Positions 17,804 to 26,513 of a stretch of 64,000 nucleotides of DNA are shown here, in pieces; within the stretch, counting starts at the first letter, position 1, and each line of letters begins with the position of its first letter. The DNA lies in NCBI GenBank assembly GCA_017649925.1, contig JAGCFX010000082.1, forward strand, positions 1 to 64,000, given 5' to 3'. The DNA is from Paludibacteraceae bacterium. Lineage in GTDB: Bacteria; Bacteroidota; Bacteroidia; Bacteroidales; Paludibacteraceae. The notes beneath the pieces were generated by a model. That model worked only from the letters and a program-made list of their open reading frames with translations, was not told where the DNA came from and did no database searches. A program made the translations under genes and the position numbers.

Positions 17804-19656
17804 TTCTGCATATCGACGAGTTTGGTATAATAGCCGCCGAGGGCGTATAAGTCTTCGTGTGTACCGCGCTCAACGATCTGTCCCTCGTGCAGCACACAGA
17901 TAAGGTCAGCATGCTTGATGGTAGAAAGACGGTGCGCGACAACAAGAGTGGTACGTTCGCTCATCAGGTGCTCAAGTGCTTCTTGCACAAGTCGCTCGGA
18001 TTCAGTATCCAGCGCCGAAGTAGCCTCATCAAGGATGAGTATCGGCGGGTTCTTGAGGATAGCACGCGCGATGCTCAGCCGTTGGCGCTGACCACCGGAG
18101 AGACGACTTCCACGGTCGCCGATGACGGTCTGATATCCTTCGGGCATATCGGCAATGAACTGATGAGCGTTGGCAATGCGCGCTGCCTGTTCCACGGCTT
18201 GCTGCCAAGTGAGCCCGTTCGGCGCAGGCTGCAAGGTATCGACGCCGAAAGTGATGTTGTTATAAACGGTATCGTTGAATAGAATCGGTTCCTGACAAAC
18301 GATACCCATCAGCGCACGCAAGTCGTGCGTAGCAAAGTTGCGCACATCCGTTCCGTCCACGGAGATAGTGCCCGACGTCGGGTCATAGAATCGCGGTACG
18401 AGGTCTGTCATGGTCGTTTTGCCGCTCCCCGACTGCCCAACAAGCGCCACTGTCTTGCCTTTCGGAATCGTAAGATTGATGTCGGTCAGCACTTCGCGTT
18501 CCTGCTGATAAGCAAAATGCACATGCTCAAAAGCGATGCCTTTGCGGAAGTTCACCGGCTGCGGGTTAGCAGGCTCAACGATATTCGACTGCGTATTGAG
18601 CACCGCGTCTATACGTTCAAGCGACGCCATGCCCCGGCGGATACCGTACGATGCACGGCTGAGGTCCTTGGCAGGATTGATGATGGAGTAGAAGATCACC
18701 ATGTAATAGATGAACGTCGAGGCATCGATGGACGAATGGTCGGAGAGGATGAGCATGCCGCCAAACCAAAGGATGATAGCGATGAGAGCTGTGCCGAGAA
18801 ACTCGGATAACGGGTGCGCCAGATAATATCGGCGGTTGATGCGGTTGTAGGTATCACGCGTAGCGTTGATGAGCGCCGAGAACCGCGCTTGTAACTTGGA
18901 CTGCGCATTGAATCCCTTCACGACGCGAAGACCAAGGAGCGTCTCATCGATGGACGAGAGGATCTCGGCGTTCTGTTCCTGACCTTTGGTGGACGCCCGT
19001 TTGAGCGTGCGGCCGAGACGACCGATGAAGAACACGGCAACAGGCATCAACAACAGCACAAACAGCGTCATCTGCCATGAGATGATAAGCAGCGTCACCA
19101 GATAGATAAGAATCATTATCGGGTTCTTGAATAGGATGTCGAGCGCCGACATAATAGACGCTTCCACTTCGCCCACATCGTTCGTCATGCGCGATATGAC
19201 ATCGCCGCGCCGCGCCTCGGTGAAGTAACCCATCGGCAGCGAGAGAATCTTATCGTACAGCAGTTGTCGCAAGTCACGCAGCACACCGGTACGGATGGGC
19301 ACCATGAAGTAATTGGCGAGCCACGCCGCACAGCATTTGAGGCCGGTCATAAAGACAAGGAACACGCCAAGCCACAACAGCACATATCCTGCGCCGTGGA
19401 GTATGATCTGCTCGTTGAGCAGGAAATACATATCTGTGCGCAGCGCAGCGATAGTGTCCTGCAATCCGTTGACCTGATTCATATCCACCCACTCCACCTC
19501 GGCTGCCGTGAGTCCGAATAGAATACGCAGCACAGGAATGATGGCTGCGAACGAGAACAACGACAGCAAAGTCGAGAGCAGGTTGAAGAAAATATTCAGC
19601 GCCATCTGCCCTTTGTAGGGCGGCACAAAACGTCTTATGAGAGTGATGATATGCAT
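17800..19656 (-). CDS. MsbA-like ABC exporter (permease-ATPase fusion)
   Basis: The half-transporter has six N-terminal membrane helices and a C-terminal nucleotide-binding domain with Walker A GQSGSGKTTMTD, signature LSGGQRQRLSIARA and Walker B ILILDEATSALD. Its place beside lpxK suggests lipid A-core flipping (MsbA role), though drug or lipid export in general is possible. I chose the start MHIITLIRRF at 19656, one base after the lpxK stop, because the longer frame to 19704 would run 47 bases into lpxK. About 618 residues. Confidence 0.9.
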   Translation of the reverse strand: MHIITLIRRFVPPYKGQMALNIFFNLLSTLLSLFSFAAIIPVLRILFGLTAAEVEWVDMNQVNGLQDTIAALRTDMYFLLNEQIILHGAGYVLLWLGVFLVFMTGLKCCAAWLANYFMVPIRTGVLRDLRQLLYDKILSLPMGYFTEARRGDVISRMTNDVGEVEASIMSALDILFKNPIMILIYLVTLLIISWQMTLFVLLLMPVAVFFIGRLGRTLKRASTKGQEQNAEILSSIDETLLGLRVVKGFNAQSKLQARFSALINATRDTYNRINRRYYLAHPLSEFLGTALIAIILWFGGMLILSDHSSIDASTFIYYMVIFYSIINPAKDLSRASYGIRRGMASLERIDAVLNTQSNIVEPANPQPVNFRKGIAFEHVHFAYQQEREVLTDINLTIPKGKTVALVGQSGSGKTTMTDLVPRFYDPTSGTISVDGTDVRNFATHDLRALMGIVCQEPILFNDTVYNNITFGVDTLQPAPNGLTWQQAVEQAARIANAHQFIADMPEGYQTVIGDRGSRLSGGQRQRLSIARAILKNPPILILDEATSALDTESERLVQEALEHLMSERTTLVVAHRLSTIKHADLICVLHEGQIVERGTHEDLYALGGYYTKLVDMQK

Positions 19657-19657
19657 A

Positions 19658-20674
19658 CTATTTGCGGCGGTTTTCGCGCACGTAAGTGATGATTTGTTTG
19701 TCAAAATTATCCTGCGGCGTATAGAAGCACACCTGTATCGGCAATGCCACGAGCGACTTGCCTTGTTCGCCGAGACGCTGCTCTATATCCGTGGTCTGCA
19801 GTCGCTGCAGGTCTTTCTCCGTGGTAAGCACAAAATCGAAGTGCTTCGCCCGCTCAAGGATGGCATCGATATCCTTGGGTTTGTACTGGTAATGATCGCG
19901 GAACGCCATCAGTTCAGCCTGCGGATAGGTTCGCCGAACGTGGTCGATCAGATAATGCGGCTGCGCGATACCGCAGAGCACCAGCGGCGTGCCTTTATGC
20001 GTCAACGGCGCATACTGAATGCCCGCGAAATGCAACTGCTGGTACGTCGGCAGGTGGAGACGGTTGTCGATGACGCGCATGTCAATCGGTCGGATAGTAT
20101 CCGGACATTTGGTCACCACCACCGCATCTGCTTTGAGGGCCCGCGAAGGAACATCGCGCAGTGTGCCCCAAGGCAACATATGATCGTCAATATAAAGGTG
20201 ATCGTAAGGCGTGAGGAGGATGGTCAAGCCGCAACGCAGTGCTCGGTGCTGCATGGCATCGTCGAGGACGATGACATCAAGATGCTCCACCGTCCGTTTG
20301 AGTTGCCGCGCACCGAGCACTCGACTCTCGCACACTGCCACAGGCAGGTCAGGGAACATGCGGTGCAACTGCATCGCCTCGTCACCTATCGTCTCCACGG
20401 AAGAAGCACTGTCTGCCAACACGAACCCGTGCGTGGCGCGTTTGTATCCACGCGAGAGCACCGCAGGCTGATAGCCCGCCGCCAGCAAACGCTGCACGAT
20501 ATACACTGTCATCGGCGTCTTGCCCGTTCCTCCTACCGCGAGGTTACCCACACATATAGTGGGCACCTCAACGGAGAAAGAAGGTACCAGATGGTTGTCA
20601 TACAGCGCGTGACGAATCGCCACACCCAAACGGTACAACAAACTCAGCGGAATATAAAGAATGTTCCTCCACAT
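19658..20674 (-). CDS. lpxK: Tetraacyldisaccharide 4'-kinase LpxK
   Basis: LpxK phosphorylates the 4' position of the lipid A disaccharide at the inner face of the cytoplasmic membrane. The 338-residue protein has an N-terminal hydrophobic segment, the family's VGNLAVGGTGKTP loop (42-54) and the later DDAMQHRAL motif. Gaps to its neighbours are 1 and 17 bases, so it is co-transcribed with sppA and the ABC exporter. Confidence 0.95.
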   Translation of the reverse strand: MWRNILYIPLSLLYRLGVAIRHALYDNHLVPSFSVEVPTICVGNLAVGGTGKTPMTVYIVQRLLAAGYQPAVLSRGYKRATHGFVLADSASSVETIGDEAMQLHRMFPDLPVAVCESRVLGARQLKRTVEHLDVIVLDDAMQHRALRCGLTILLTPYDHLYIDDHMLPWGTLRDVPSRALKADAVVVTKCPDTIRPIDMRVIDNRLHLPTYQQLHFAGIQYAPLTHKGTPLVLCGIAQPHYLIDHVRRTYPQAELMAFRDHYQYKPKDIDAILERAKHFDFVLTTEKDLQRLQTTDIEQRLGEQGKSLVALPIQVCFYTPQDNFDKQIITYVRENRRK

Positions 20675-20691
20675 TACACCTTAACTTTACC

Positions 20692-22467
20692 TTATTGGAT
20701 GGTTACTTCCGGCATAAGAGCCATCACACGCGGTTTGGAGCAGAAATTACGCACCTTGAGGATCAGTTTCTCCTCATCCGTCGTGTTGTCGAGCATCTTC
20801 AGCATCTCCTCGAAGGTATCTTTCTTCTCCGGGAAGTAAACCAACTTGTAGTTCTCAAGTCCGGCCAACTCAACGGCTTTCTCAATAGCGCTGTCGATAT
20901 TGCCGAGTTCGTCTACGATACCGATCTCCTTACCTTTGGCACCCAACCAAACACGACCTTCGCCGATGGACTTGATATAGTCCTGACTCACGTGACGGCC
21001 TTCGGCGCAACGGCTGGTGAACAGGTCATAGCCGCGCTCTACCATCGTTTGCATCAACGCATGTTCTTCGGGGTTCATACCCTTGTAGATCATGTTGGCA
21101 TCCAGGTCTGCATGTTTGTTGGTCTTCACTCCATCGATGTCCAGACCCACTTTGTCGCGCAGTTTCTTCACGTTCGGAATAGTACCGAAGATACCGATAG
21201 AACCCGTGAGAGTCGTCGGCTCGGCAAAGATATAATCCGCGCCGCAGGAGATATAATAGCCGCCCGATGCAGCCAAACCGCCCATCGAAACGACAACAGG
21301 GGTACTGTCTGCTTTGATATTCTGAATAGCGTGCCATATCTGCTCGCTGGCATCTGCCGAACCACCGGGGCTGTTCACGCGCAGTACGACTGCCTTCATA
21401 TGGTCGTCCTTCTGGATTTTCTTCAGTTGTTTAACCACGTCCTTGCTTACGATACCTTCGCTGCCATCCTCCGAGATCTCGCCTTCCATGTACAGCACAG
21501 CCACTTTATCCTTGGCTTTTGACTCCGGCCGTTTCACGCTTGCCAACTTGCCGGTCGTCAGTATATGATAATCCTTGGTGCCTGCGAAAACACGAATCAG
21601 CGAATCCATATCCTGATAATAAACGATGGTATCCACCAGTCCTGCAGCCAATTGTTCCTTAGCCGGCTGCAGACCCATATAACGGTCAGCCAGCGCATCA
21701 AGTTGCTCGCCGCTCAGTTTGCGCGAAGCACCTACTGCTGTCTTGTACTCGTCCCAGATACCGCCTAAGTACTGCTCGGTCTGCAAACGGTCAGCGTCAG
21801 ACATCGAAGTGCGGAAGAAAGGCTCTACAGCCGACTTGAACGTACCTACTTTGAGAATCTGCATCTCCACGCCGATCTTCTCCATCACGCGGGTATAGTA
21901 CATCTTCTGTGCCGAGAGTCCGTTCCATGACACACTACCTGTCGGGTCAAGGCAAATACGGTCAGCCACGGATGCCACGTAGTAGTTCGTTGCTCCGTAG
22001 TTCTTCGCCGATGCGATGATCCATTTGCCGCTGCCCTTGAAATCCAAGAGAGCATCACGGATGGCCTTCGCGCTTGCCGGCTCCATGCCTAACTGACCAC
22101 CATCCAGCCAGATACCCATAATCCGTTCATCGTTCTTTGCCAAACGGATGTTACTCAAGATATTATCCAAGCCCACGGTCTCCTGGTTGGCATAGTTGCC
22201 GTACGGCATTTGACCCATCAGCGAAGCAAACGGGTTCTCTTCCTGAGCCTGCTCTACCAGGTTGCCTTTCAACTCCAGACGATAAACCGTCTTCTCTTTT
22301 AACTCTACGGTCGAAGACGAGAACATATCGCCCATCAGCCAGCCGAGAATTGCGCTGCAAATCAGATAAACAGCGAAGAAAATGAGGCAGCCGCCCAGGC
22401 AGCCTACTCTGCGACGAGGACGTTCCTGACCGCCCTCAACGCGTGTTTTGCGAATAATCAAACACAT
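20692..22467 (-). CDS. sppA: Signal peptide peptidase SppA (67-kDa type, S49)
   Basis: The 591-residue membrane protease degrades cleaved signal peptides. One N-terminal membrane helix (about residues 25-47) follows a short basic cytoplasmic stretch. Two tandem S49 domains follow. The catalytic Lys sits in IIASAKNYGATNY (first domain) and the Ser in GGLAASGGYYIS (second domain), the Ser/Lys dyad of SppA. It is four bases from rnhB. Confidence 0.95.
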   Translation of the reverse strand: MCLIIRKTRVEGGQERPRRRVGCLGGCLIFFAVYLICSAILGWLMGDMFSSSTVELKEKTVYRLELKGNLVEQAQEENPFASLMGQMPYGNYANQETVGLDNILSNIRLAKNDERIMGIWLDGGQLGMEPASAKAIRDALLDFKGSGKWIIASAKNYGATNYYVASVADRICLDPTGSVSWNGLSAQKMYYTRVMEKIGVEMQILKVGTFKSAVEPFFRTSMSDADRLQTEQYLGGIWDEYKTAVGASRKLSGEQLDALADRYMGLQPAKEQLAAGLVDTIVYYQDMDSLIRVFAGTKDYHILTTGKLASVKRPESKAKDKVAVLYMEGEISEDGSEGIVSKDVVKQLKKIQKDDHMKAVVLRVNSPGGSADASEQIWHAIQNIKADSTPVVVSMGGLAASGGYYISCGADYIFAEPTTLTGSIGIFGTIPNVKKLRDKVGLDIDGVKTNKHADLDANMIYKGMNPEEHALMQTMVERGYDLFTSRCAEGRHVSQDYIKSIGEGRVWLGAKGKEIGIVDELGNIDSAIEKAVELAGLENYKLVYFPEKKDTFEEMLKMLDNTTDEEKLILKVRNFCSKPRVMALMPEVTIQ

Positions 22468-22471
22468 AATG

Positions 22472-23083
22472 TTACAATTTTAAGTTAAACGTCATTCTAT
22501 GATAAGGTGTTACACCATATTTCTTTATCGCCGCATAATGTTCTGCGGTTGGATAGCCTTTATTGTTCGCCCAGCCATATTGCGGGAACTCTTCATGCAG
22601 CCGCAGCATATACTCGTCCCTATAGGTCTTCGCCAGCACACTCGCGGCGGCTATACTCATATATGTTGCATCGCCATGAACGACCGTGTCTGCGGGTATC
22701 TCCAGCAACTCGCCTTCCGGCACGTACGGTTTCCATTTGTTACCGTCCACAATGATATGTTGCGGGCGGACGGTCAGTTTGTCCAGCGCCCGTTGCATGC
22801 CGAGTATCGAGCATTGCAATATGTTCCGCTCATCAATCTCCTTCGCGGTCACTTCCACTACCGCCCAACTCACTGCCTCGCGTTCGATGACCGGCCTCAG
22901 CGCCTCGCGTTGTTTCTCTGTCAACTGCTTTGAGTCATTCAGCCACGCAAACTCCGACACCTGCGCTACGCGGATAGGGTCCAAGATCACTGCCGCACAG
23001 AACACACTCCCCGCTAACGGTCCTCTTCCCGCCTCGTCACACCCGGCTTCCACCAGCCCCGATATCATTTGCGCCTTTAACAT
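22472..23083 (-). CDS. rnhB: Ribonuclease HII
   Basis: RnhB removes ribonucleotides from DNA. The N-terminal CDEAGRGPLAG supplies the DE catalytic pair; DGNK, ASVLAKTYRD and the final GYPT...YHRMTF are also family motifs. ATG at 23083 (MLKAQMISG) is chosen because it follows the tamL stop by one base; a start at 23107 would overlap tamL. About 203 residues, normal length. Confidence 0.95.
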   Translation of the reverse strand: MLKAQMISGLVEAGCDEAGRGPLAGSVFCAAVILDPIRVAQVSEFAWLNDSKQLTEKQREALRPVIEREAVSWAVVEVTAKEIDERNILQCSILGMQRALDKLTVRPQHIIVDGNKWKPYVPEGELLEIPADTVVHGDATYMSIAAASVLAKTYRDEYMLRLHEEFPQYGWANNKGYPTAEHYAAIKKYGVTPYHRMTFNLKL

Positions 23084-23084
23084 G

Positions 23085-25370
23085 TTAGAACGGATAGCCG
23101 ATTGCAAAATGCAGGGTCATGTCATCTTTCCATTTCAACCCGTGCGGCACGGTACGCCATTGCGTGCCATCCGCTATACGGCTCGGGTCATGCAACTTCA
23201 CGCCGAAGTCGATACGGAATATCAAAATCGACAAGTCGAAACGCACGCCGACACCGTAGCTCCACGCGATCTGCTTGTAGAAGTCCTTGCCGAACACGCC
23301 CCCCGGCTGCGTCTCATAGTCATGAATCGTCCATATGTTACCCGCATCGGCAAAAGCCGCCAACTCGAGGAAGTTCAGCACTTTGAAGCGGTACTCGAGG
23401 TTCATATCCAGTTTGATGTCGCCGCACTGCAGGTCATACACCCGCGCACCGGCAGCGCCGCGGAAAGTACCAGGACCTAAAGTTCTTGCCTGCCAGCCGC
23501 GCACACCGTTCGCACCTCCGCCGAAATAACGCTTTTCGAACGGCAACACCTGCGCATTCAGATATGGCACAGCCACACCGATGCCGACATGCCCTACGAG
23601 GTGATGCTTCGGGGTGATGATACCGTGATATGTGAAATTGAGGTCGCCTTTCACGTATTGCGCAAACGGAATCTTCCATAGCATATAACTGCCATTCTCG
23701 TCCTGTTGCAAGTGTGCCGCCTTGGCCACTGCATAGAGGAAGTTACCCGCTGTCTCGGCCCGCACCGCGAACTGCATGTAAGAGCGATTCGGAAAACGCG
23801 AATTAAACGAAGTATAGGAACCCAGATAACTCCAGTCTAGAATGAAATGGTCCTCATAGCTGGCAAGCAGCAACGATGAGCGGTCGATGAAGTTATGCTT
23901 GAAATAATCCGACATCCACGGCACGTAGATATAGTTCACGTCAACAAGGTTGAACTGGTGTGTCCACCGCGTGTTCGGTCGCCGCGGAATAAGATAGGAC
24001 AGACAAGCGTTAACGATCGTTCGTGTATATTCCTCCGGTCGTTGCTGGTAGTTGTAAGCCGCTGTCACGCGCACATTAGACGGGAACAACAAACCCGCCT
24101 CTGCTTTCGCTTCTATCGCCCTACCGCCGTCGGCGCGCCATTCGTAAGACGCCCTTCCGCCTATCGTCAGCACTTCCGCACCCTTGAAGATATTCTTGTT
24201 GCTATAGTTCAGACCCGCCGCAACACCCCAGTCACCTGCGCTGTAGGTTCCCTCTATCTCCGCTGCAATGGAATTCAGACGACCTCGCGTCACAGTGATA
24301 TAGCAATCCAGCAACGTGTCTCCGGCAGGTGTGAACGAGATATCCACGTATTTCACGGGCGCCAGTGCATTCATGCGCGCGTAAGTGCGTTCCACGCGCC
24401 ACTCCGCGTAACGCTGGCCCGCGCGGATGCGACTCGAACGACGCAACGCGCTGTTACGCAGGAACCGATTACCCGTCCAACTGTATATATTGCCCTCTTT
24501 GTCCGTCGCCTCGTGTAACTCCACCGTGTCCGGAAGGTGAACAGGCTCGTAGTCTATCTGATAATGCATCTGACGTATTGAGTACTGCGTCCGCAAACGC
24601 GCCAGTTCTTCCTCGCTCAGATGCTCCACATATGGTGCAAAATGAATACGCAGATCCACCTCGTGACTGTTCAGCGAGCTGTCAGCCGTGAACTCAATCA
24701 TCGATTTCTCGAAATAGAAATATCCTCTGTTGCGCAGCGCCGTCGCTATTCGTTGACGCTCTTCGTCCAACAGCGCGGCGTTAAACTGCTGACCGGGTTT
24801 GATCTTGCATCGTTCATTAGCCGCTATCTTCGCCACGTCAGGCTCGGGAATATCTACTTCGTAATGACGGATCTTATATGGCTCATGTGCTGTTATCAGG
24901 TACGTCAACTCAATCTTCTTGTTCGACCCTTGACTCTTTTGTCCATTGTCCTTCGGTTTCAGTATCTTGTATTTCTTCACCGTATCTACTTCCGCGTGGA
25001 AATAGCCCAAGTTACTCATCTGTTGCCGTAACTGCTCCATACTGATGCCTGTCAACTCATCGTCATATACTACCGGTGCCTCGCCCATCTTAAAGGCATT
25101 ATGCGCCAGTTTTTTCTTCGACTTTGTCGTTGTATCCGTCGGCGCGGTGTCGTATATATGCAACTGTAACTTCCAGAATCCGAAGATCTCCGTATTCTGA
25201 CGCTGACGCAAGTAACTCCGTAACTGATTGGTTGGAACGGTCTTGTCATCCACGCATTTGATCTTCACTTTGTTGAGCAGATACTTGTCCTGCGGCACGA
25301 ACTTCGTCGTATTGCACGAGCAGAGAATAAGGAACAGCGCACAAAAACACGCCACTATCCACCGGGGCAT
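23085..25370 (-). CDS. TamL-type BamA/TamA-family outer-membrane lipoprotein
   Basis: An Omp85-superfamily barrel with a lipoprotein signal peptide (lipobox LCSC, Cys19), POTRA-like modules in the first half and a C-terminal 16-strand barrel (GGGANGVRGWQARTLGPGTF is the lid-lock/loop 6 motif). Lipidated TamA relatives are typical of Bacteroidota. ATG at 25370 (MPRWIVACF) is preferred because the promoter at 25444 would place a start at 25433 almost on the transcription start. A short hairpin, CAGGCAG-TAT-CTGCCTG, lies just upstream (25382-25398). It heads a six-gene operon. Residues about 138-149 (NGQKSQGSNKK) arise from a family E repeat. Confidence 0.9.
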   Translation of the reverse strand: MPRWIVACFCALFLILCSCNTTKFVPQDKYLLNKVKIKCVDDKTVPTNQLRSYLRQRQNTEIFGFWKLQLHIYDTAPTDTTTKSKKKLAHNAFKMGEAPVVYDDELTGISMEQLRQQMSNLGYFHAEVDTVKKYKILKPKDNGQKSQGSNKKIELTYLITAHEPYKIRHYEVDIPEPDVAKIAANERCKIKPGQQFNAALLDEERQRIATALRNRGYFYFEKSMIEFTADSSLNSHEVDLRIHFAPYVEHLSEEELARLRTQYSIRQMHYQIDYEPVHLPDTVELHEATDKEGNIYSWTGNRFLRNSALRRSSRIRAGQRYAEWRVERTYARMNALAPVKYVDISFTPAGDTLLDCYITVTRGRLNSIAAEIEGTYSAGDWGVAAGLNYSNKNIFKGAEVLTIGGRASYEWRADGGRAIEAKAEAGLLFPSNVRVTAAYNYQQRPEEYTRTIVNACLSYLIPRRPNTRWTHQFNLVDVNYIYVPWMSDYFKHNFIDRSSLLLASYEDHFILDWSYLGSYTSFNSRFPNRSYMQFAVRAETAGNFLYAVAKAAHLQQDENGSYMLWKIPFAQYVKGDLNFTYHGIITPKHHLVGHVGIGVAVPYLNAQVLPFEKRYFGGGANGVRGWQARTLGPGTFRGAAGARVYDLQCGDIKLDMNLEYRFKVLNFLELAAFADAGNIWTIHDYETQPGGVFGKDFYKQIAWSYGVGVRFDLSILIFRIDFGVKLHDPSRIADGTQWRTVPHGLKWKDDMTLHFAIGYPF
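24924..24955 (-). repeat. Short repeat, family E-like, inside tamL
   Basis: Degenerate run around GACTCTTTTGTCCATTGTCC. The visible 5' end of sprA (1-88) holds a similar CCAAGAG/CAAAGAG run. In frame in both. Confidence 0.45.
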
Positions 25371-25443
25371 TTTTGTTCCGACAGGCAGTATCTGCCTGCT
25401 CCTTTTTTCACATATGCGCAGTTTACCCAACATAATTAGCGTG

Positions 25444-25491
25444 CAAAATTACACTTTTTTTTGCACATGTGCAAATTTTTTACTACTTTTG
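25444..25491. promoter_or_regulatory. Bidirectional promoter of tamL and the trmH homologue
   Basis: Minus strand: TTTGC (25471-25475), 19 bases, TAATTTTG (25444-25451). Plus strand: TTGC (25461-25464), 19 bases, TACTTTTG (25484-25491). Both -33 boxes lie in one 16-base palindrome, TTTGCACATGTGCAAA (25460-25475), so the two promoters interlock. Confidence 0.8.
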
Positions 25492-25511
25492 TGCCGGATT
25501 TCGATGTGATT

Positions 25512-26336
25512 ATGGAAAAAATCAGTAAAGCACAGGTCAAACTTATAAGAAGTTTGCAGCAGAAAAAGTTCCGTGATGAACTCGGACTCTTCGTCGCCGA
25601 AGGCGACAAATGTGTTTCCGAACTGGCAAAAGCCTTTGAGTTGGTCTATCTTATAGTCGAAGACGGTCTTATAGTGCCAACGGTCTTACAGCGTAGCGGT
25701 CTTACAGGCGAAGCCGGTCATCTCACGGCGTCTGCCATTGAGATATCTCAGATATCCGGTCTGCGTACGCCCCAAGGCGTAATCGGTGTTTTCAAAAAAC
25801 CAATTACCAATTACCCATCGCAAATCACAAACAGCGGGCTTGTGCTCGCTTTAGACGGGATCCAAGATCCGGGTAACCTCGGCACTATTATCCGCACTTG
25901 TGACTGGTTTGGAGTACATGACATCGTTTGTTCGCTCGACACCGCTGACTGCTATAATCCCAAAGTGGTACAAGCCACGATGGGTGCCCTGGCCCGCGTT
26001 CGCATCCACTATGTGGATCTGCCCGCATGGTTACAATCACAAATTAAGATTTACGGCACGCTTCTGGATGGCAAAGACATGTACGAAGTCCTACAGTCCG
26101 CTGGACGGCCTGACAGCGAAGCGGTCCTACAGCATAGTGGTCTTACAGGCAAAGCCGGTCACGCAGTGATTGTTATGGGCAACGAAGGAAACGGCATTTC
26201 GCCCGAGGTTCGCAAGTTCATCACCCATCCCATTCGTATTCCTTCCTATCCCAAGCACGCAGAGACTTCCGAGAGTCTCAATGTCTCTATTGCCACAGCG
26301 ATTGTCCTCGCCGAGTTCCGTCGGTTAGGCTTGTAA
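25512..26336 (+). CDS. TrmH/SpoU-family rRNA or tRNA 2'-O-methyltransferase
   Basis: A SPOUT methyltransferase with the three TrmH motifs: DGIQDPGNLGTIIRTCDWFG, VIVMGNEGNGIS and SYPKHAETSESLNVSIATAI. The N-terminal RNA-binding domain (SpoU substrate-binding type) is present. The start at 25512 (MEKISKAQV) fits the promoter. Three short DNA repeats are inserted in frame: family B at residues about 49-71 and 192-217, and family A at about 96-108. All lie in linkers between motifs, so the SAM-binding knot is intact. It is read alone, divergent from tamL. Confidence 0.9.
   Translation: MEKISKAQVKLIRSLQQKKFRDELGLFVAEGDKCVSELAKAFELVYLIVEDGLIVPTVLQRSGLTGEAGHLTASAIEISQISGLRTPQGVIGVFKKPITNYPSQITNSGLVLALDGIQDPGNLGTIIRTCDWFGVHDIVCSLDTADCYNPKVVQATMGALARVRIHYVDLPAWLQSQIKIYGTLLDGKDMYEVLQSAGRPDSEAVLQHSGLTGKAGHAVIVMGNEGNGISPEVRKFITHPIRIPSYPKHAETSESLNVSIATAIVLAEFRRLGL
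25659..25725 (+). repeat. Short repeat, family B, first copy in the trmH homologue
   Basis: Three copies of CGGTCTTAYAG (25664, 25681, 25697) and the tail GGCGAAGCCGGTCA, in frame. Confidence 0.8.
25800..25835 (+). repeat. Short repeat, family A, in the trmH homologue
   Basis: CCAATTACCAATTACC followed by CAAATCACAAA, in frame and in the AATCACC orientation relative to the gene. Confidence 0.75.
26088..26162 (+). repeat. Short repeat, family B, second copy in the trmH homologue
   Basis: Contains ACAGCGAAGCGGTCCTACAG and GGTCTTACAGGCAAAGCCGG. It shares both blocks with the copy in the methyltransferase gene at 51281. Confidence 0.85.
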
Positions 26337-26341
26337 ATAAA

Positions 26342-26364
26342 CGAGTCGTGTGCGGCAAGTAAAA
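26342..26364 (+). repeat. Direct repeat, left copy, flanking the 26.5-kb ATPase
   Basis: CGAGTCGTGTGCGGCAAGTA plus AAA, six bases after the trmH homologue stop. The right copy at 27749-27771 differs at one base. Confidence 0.8.
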
Positions 26365-26443
26365 AAATAACACTCCGCATAGAATGCCGAGCAATGGAAG
26401 AAGAAAGGATTTGGCCATAAAATATAAAAAAGTTTTCATTTTC

Positions 26444-26474
26444 TTGCATATATCAGAAATTTTATGTAATTTTG
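26444..26474 (+). promoter_or_regulatory. Bacteroidota promoter of the 26.5-kb ATPase
   Basis: TTGC (26444-26447), 19 bases, TAATTTTG (26467-26474). The flank GGCCATAAAATAT...AAAAAGTTTT...TTGCATATATCA is shared with the ATPase at 14.8 kb. Confidence 0.78.
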
Positions 26475-26513
26475 CGCCGCAATTCCGAAATTGCATAAAA
26501 TATAAGAATCATT

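Noticed and set aside
19637..20839. A 400-codon plus-strand frame opposite lpxK
   Set aside because: Shadow of lpxK and sppA; no recognisable protein.
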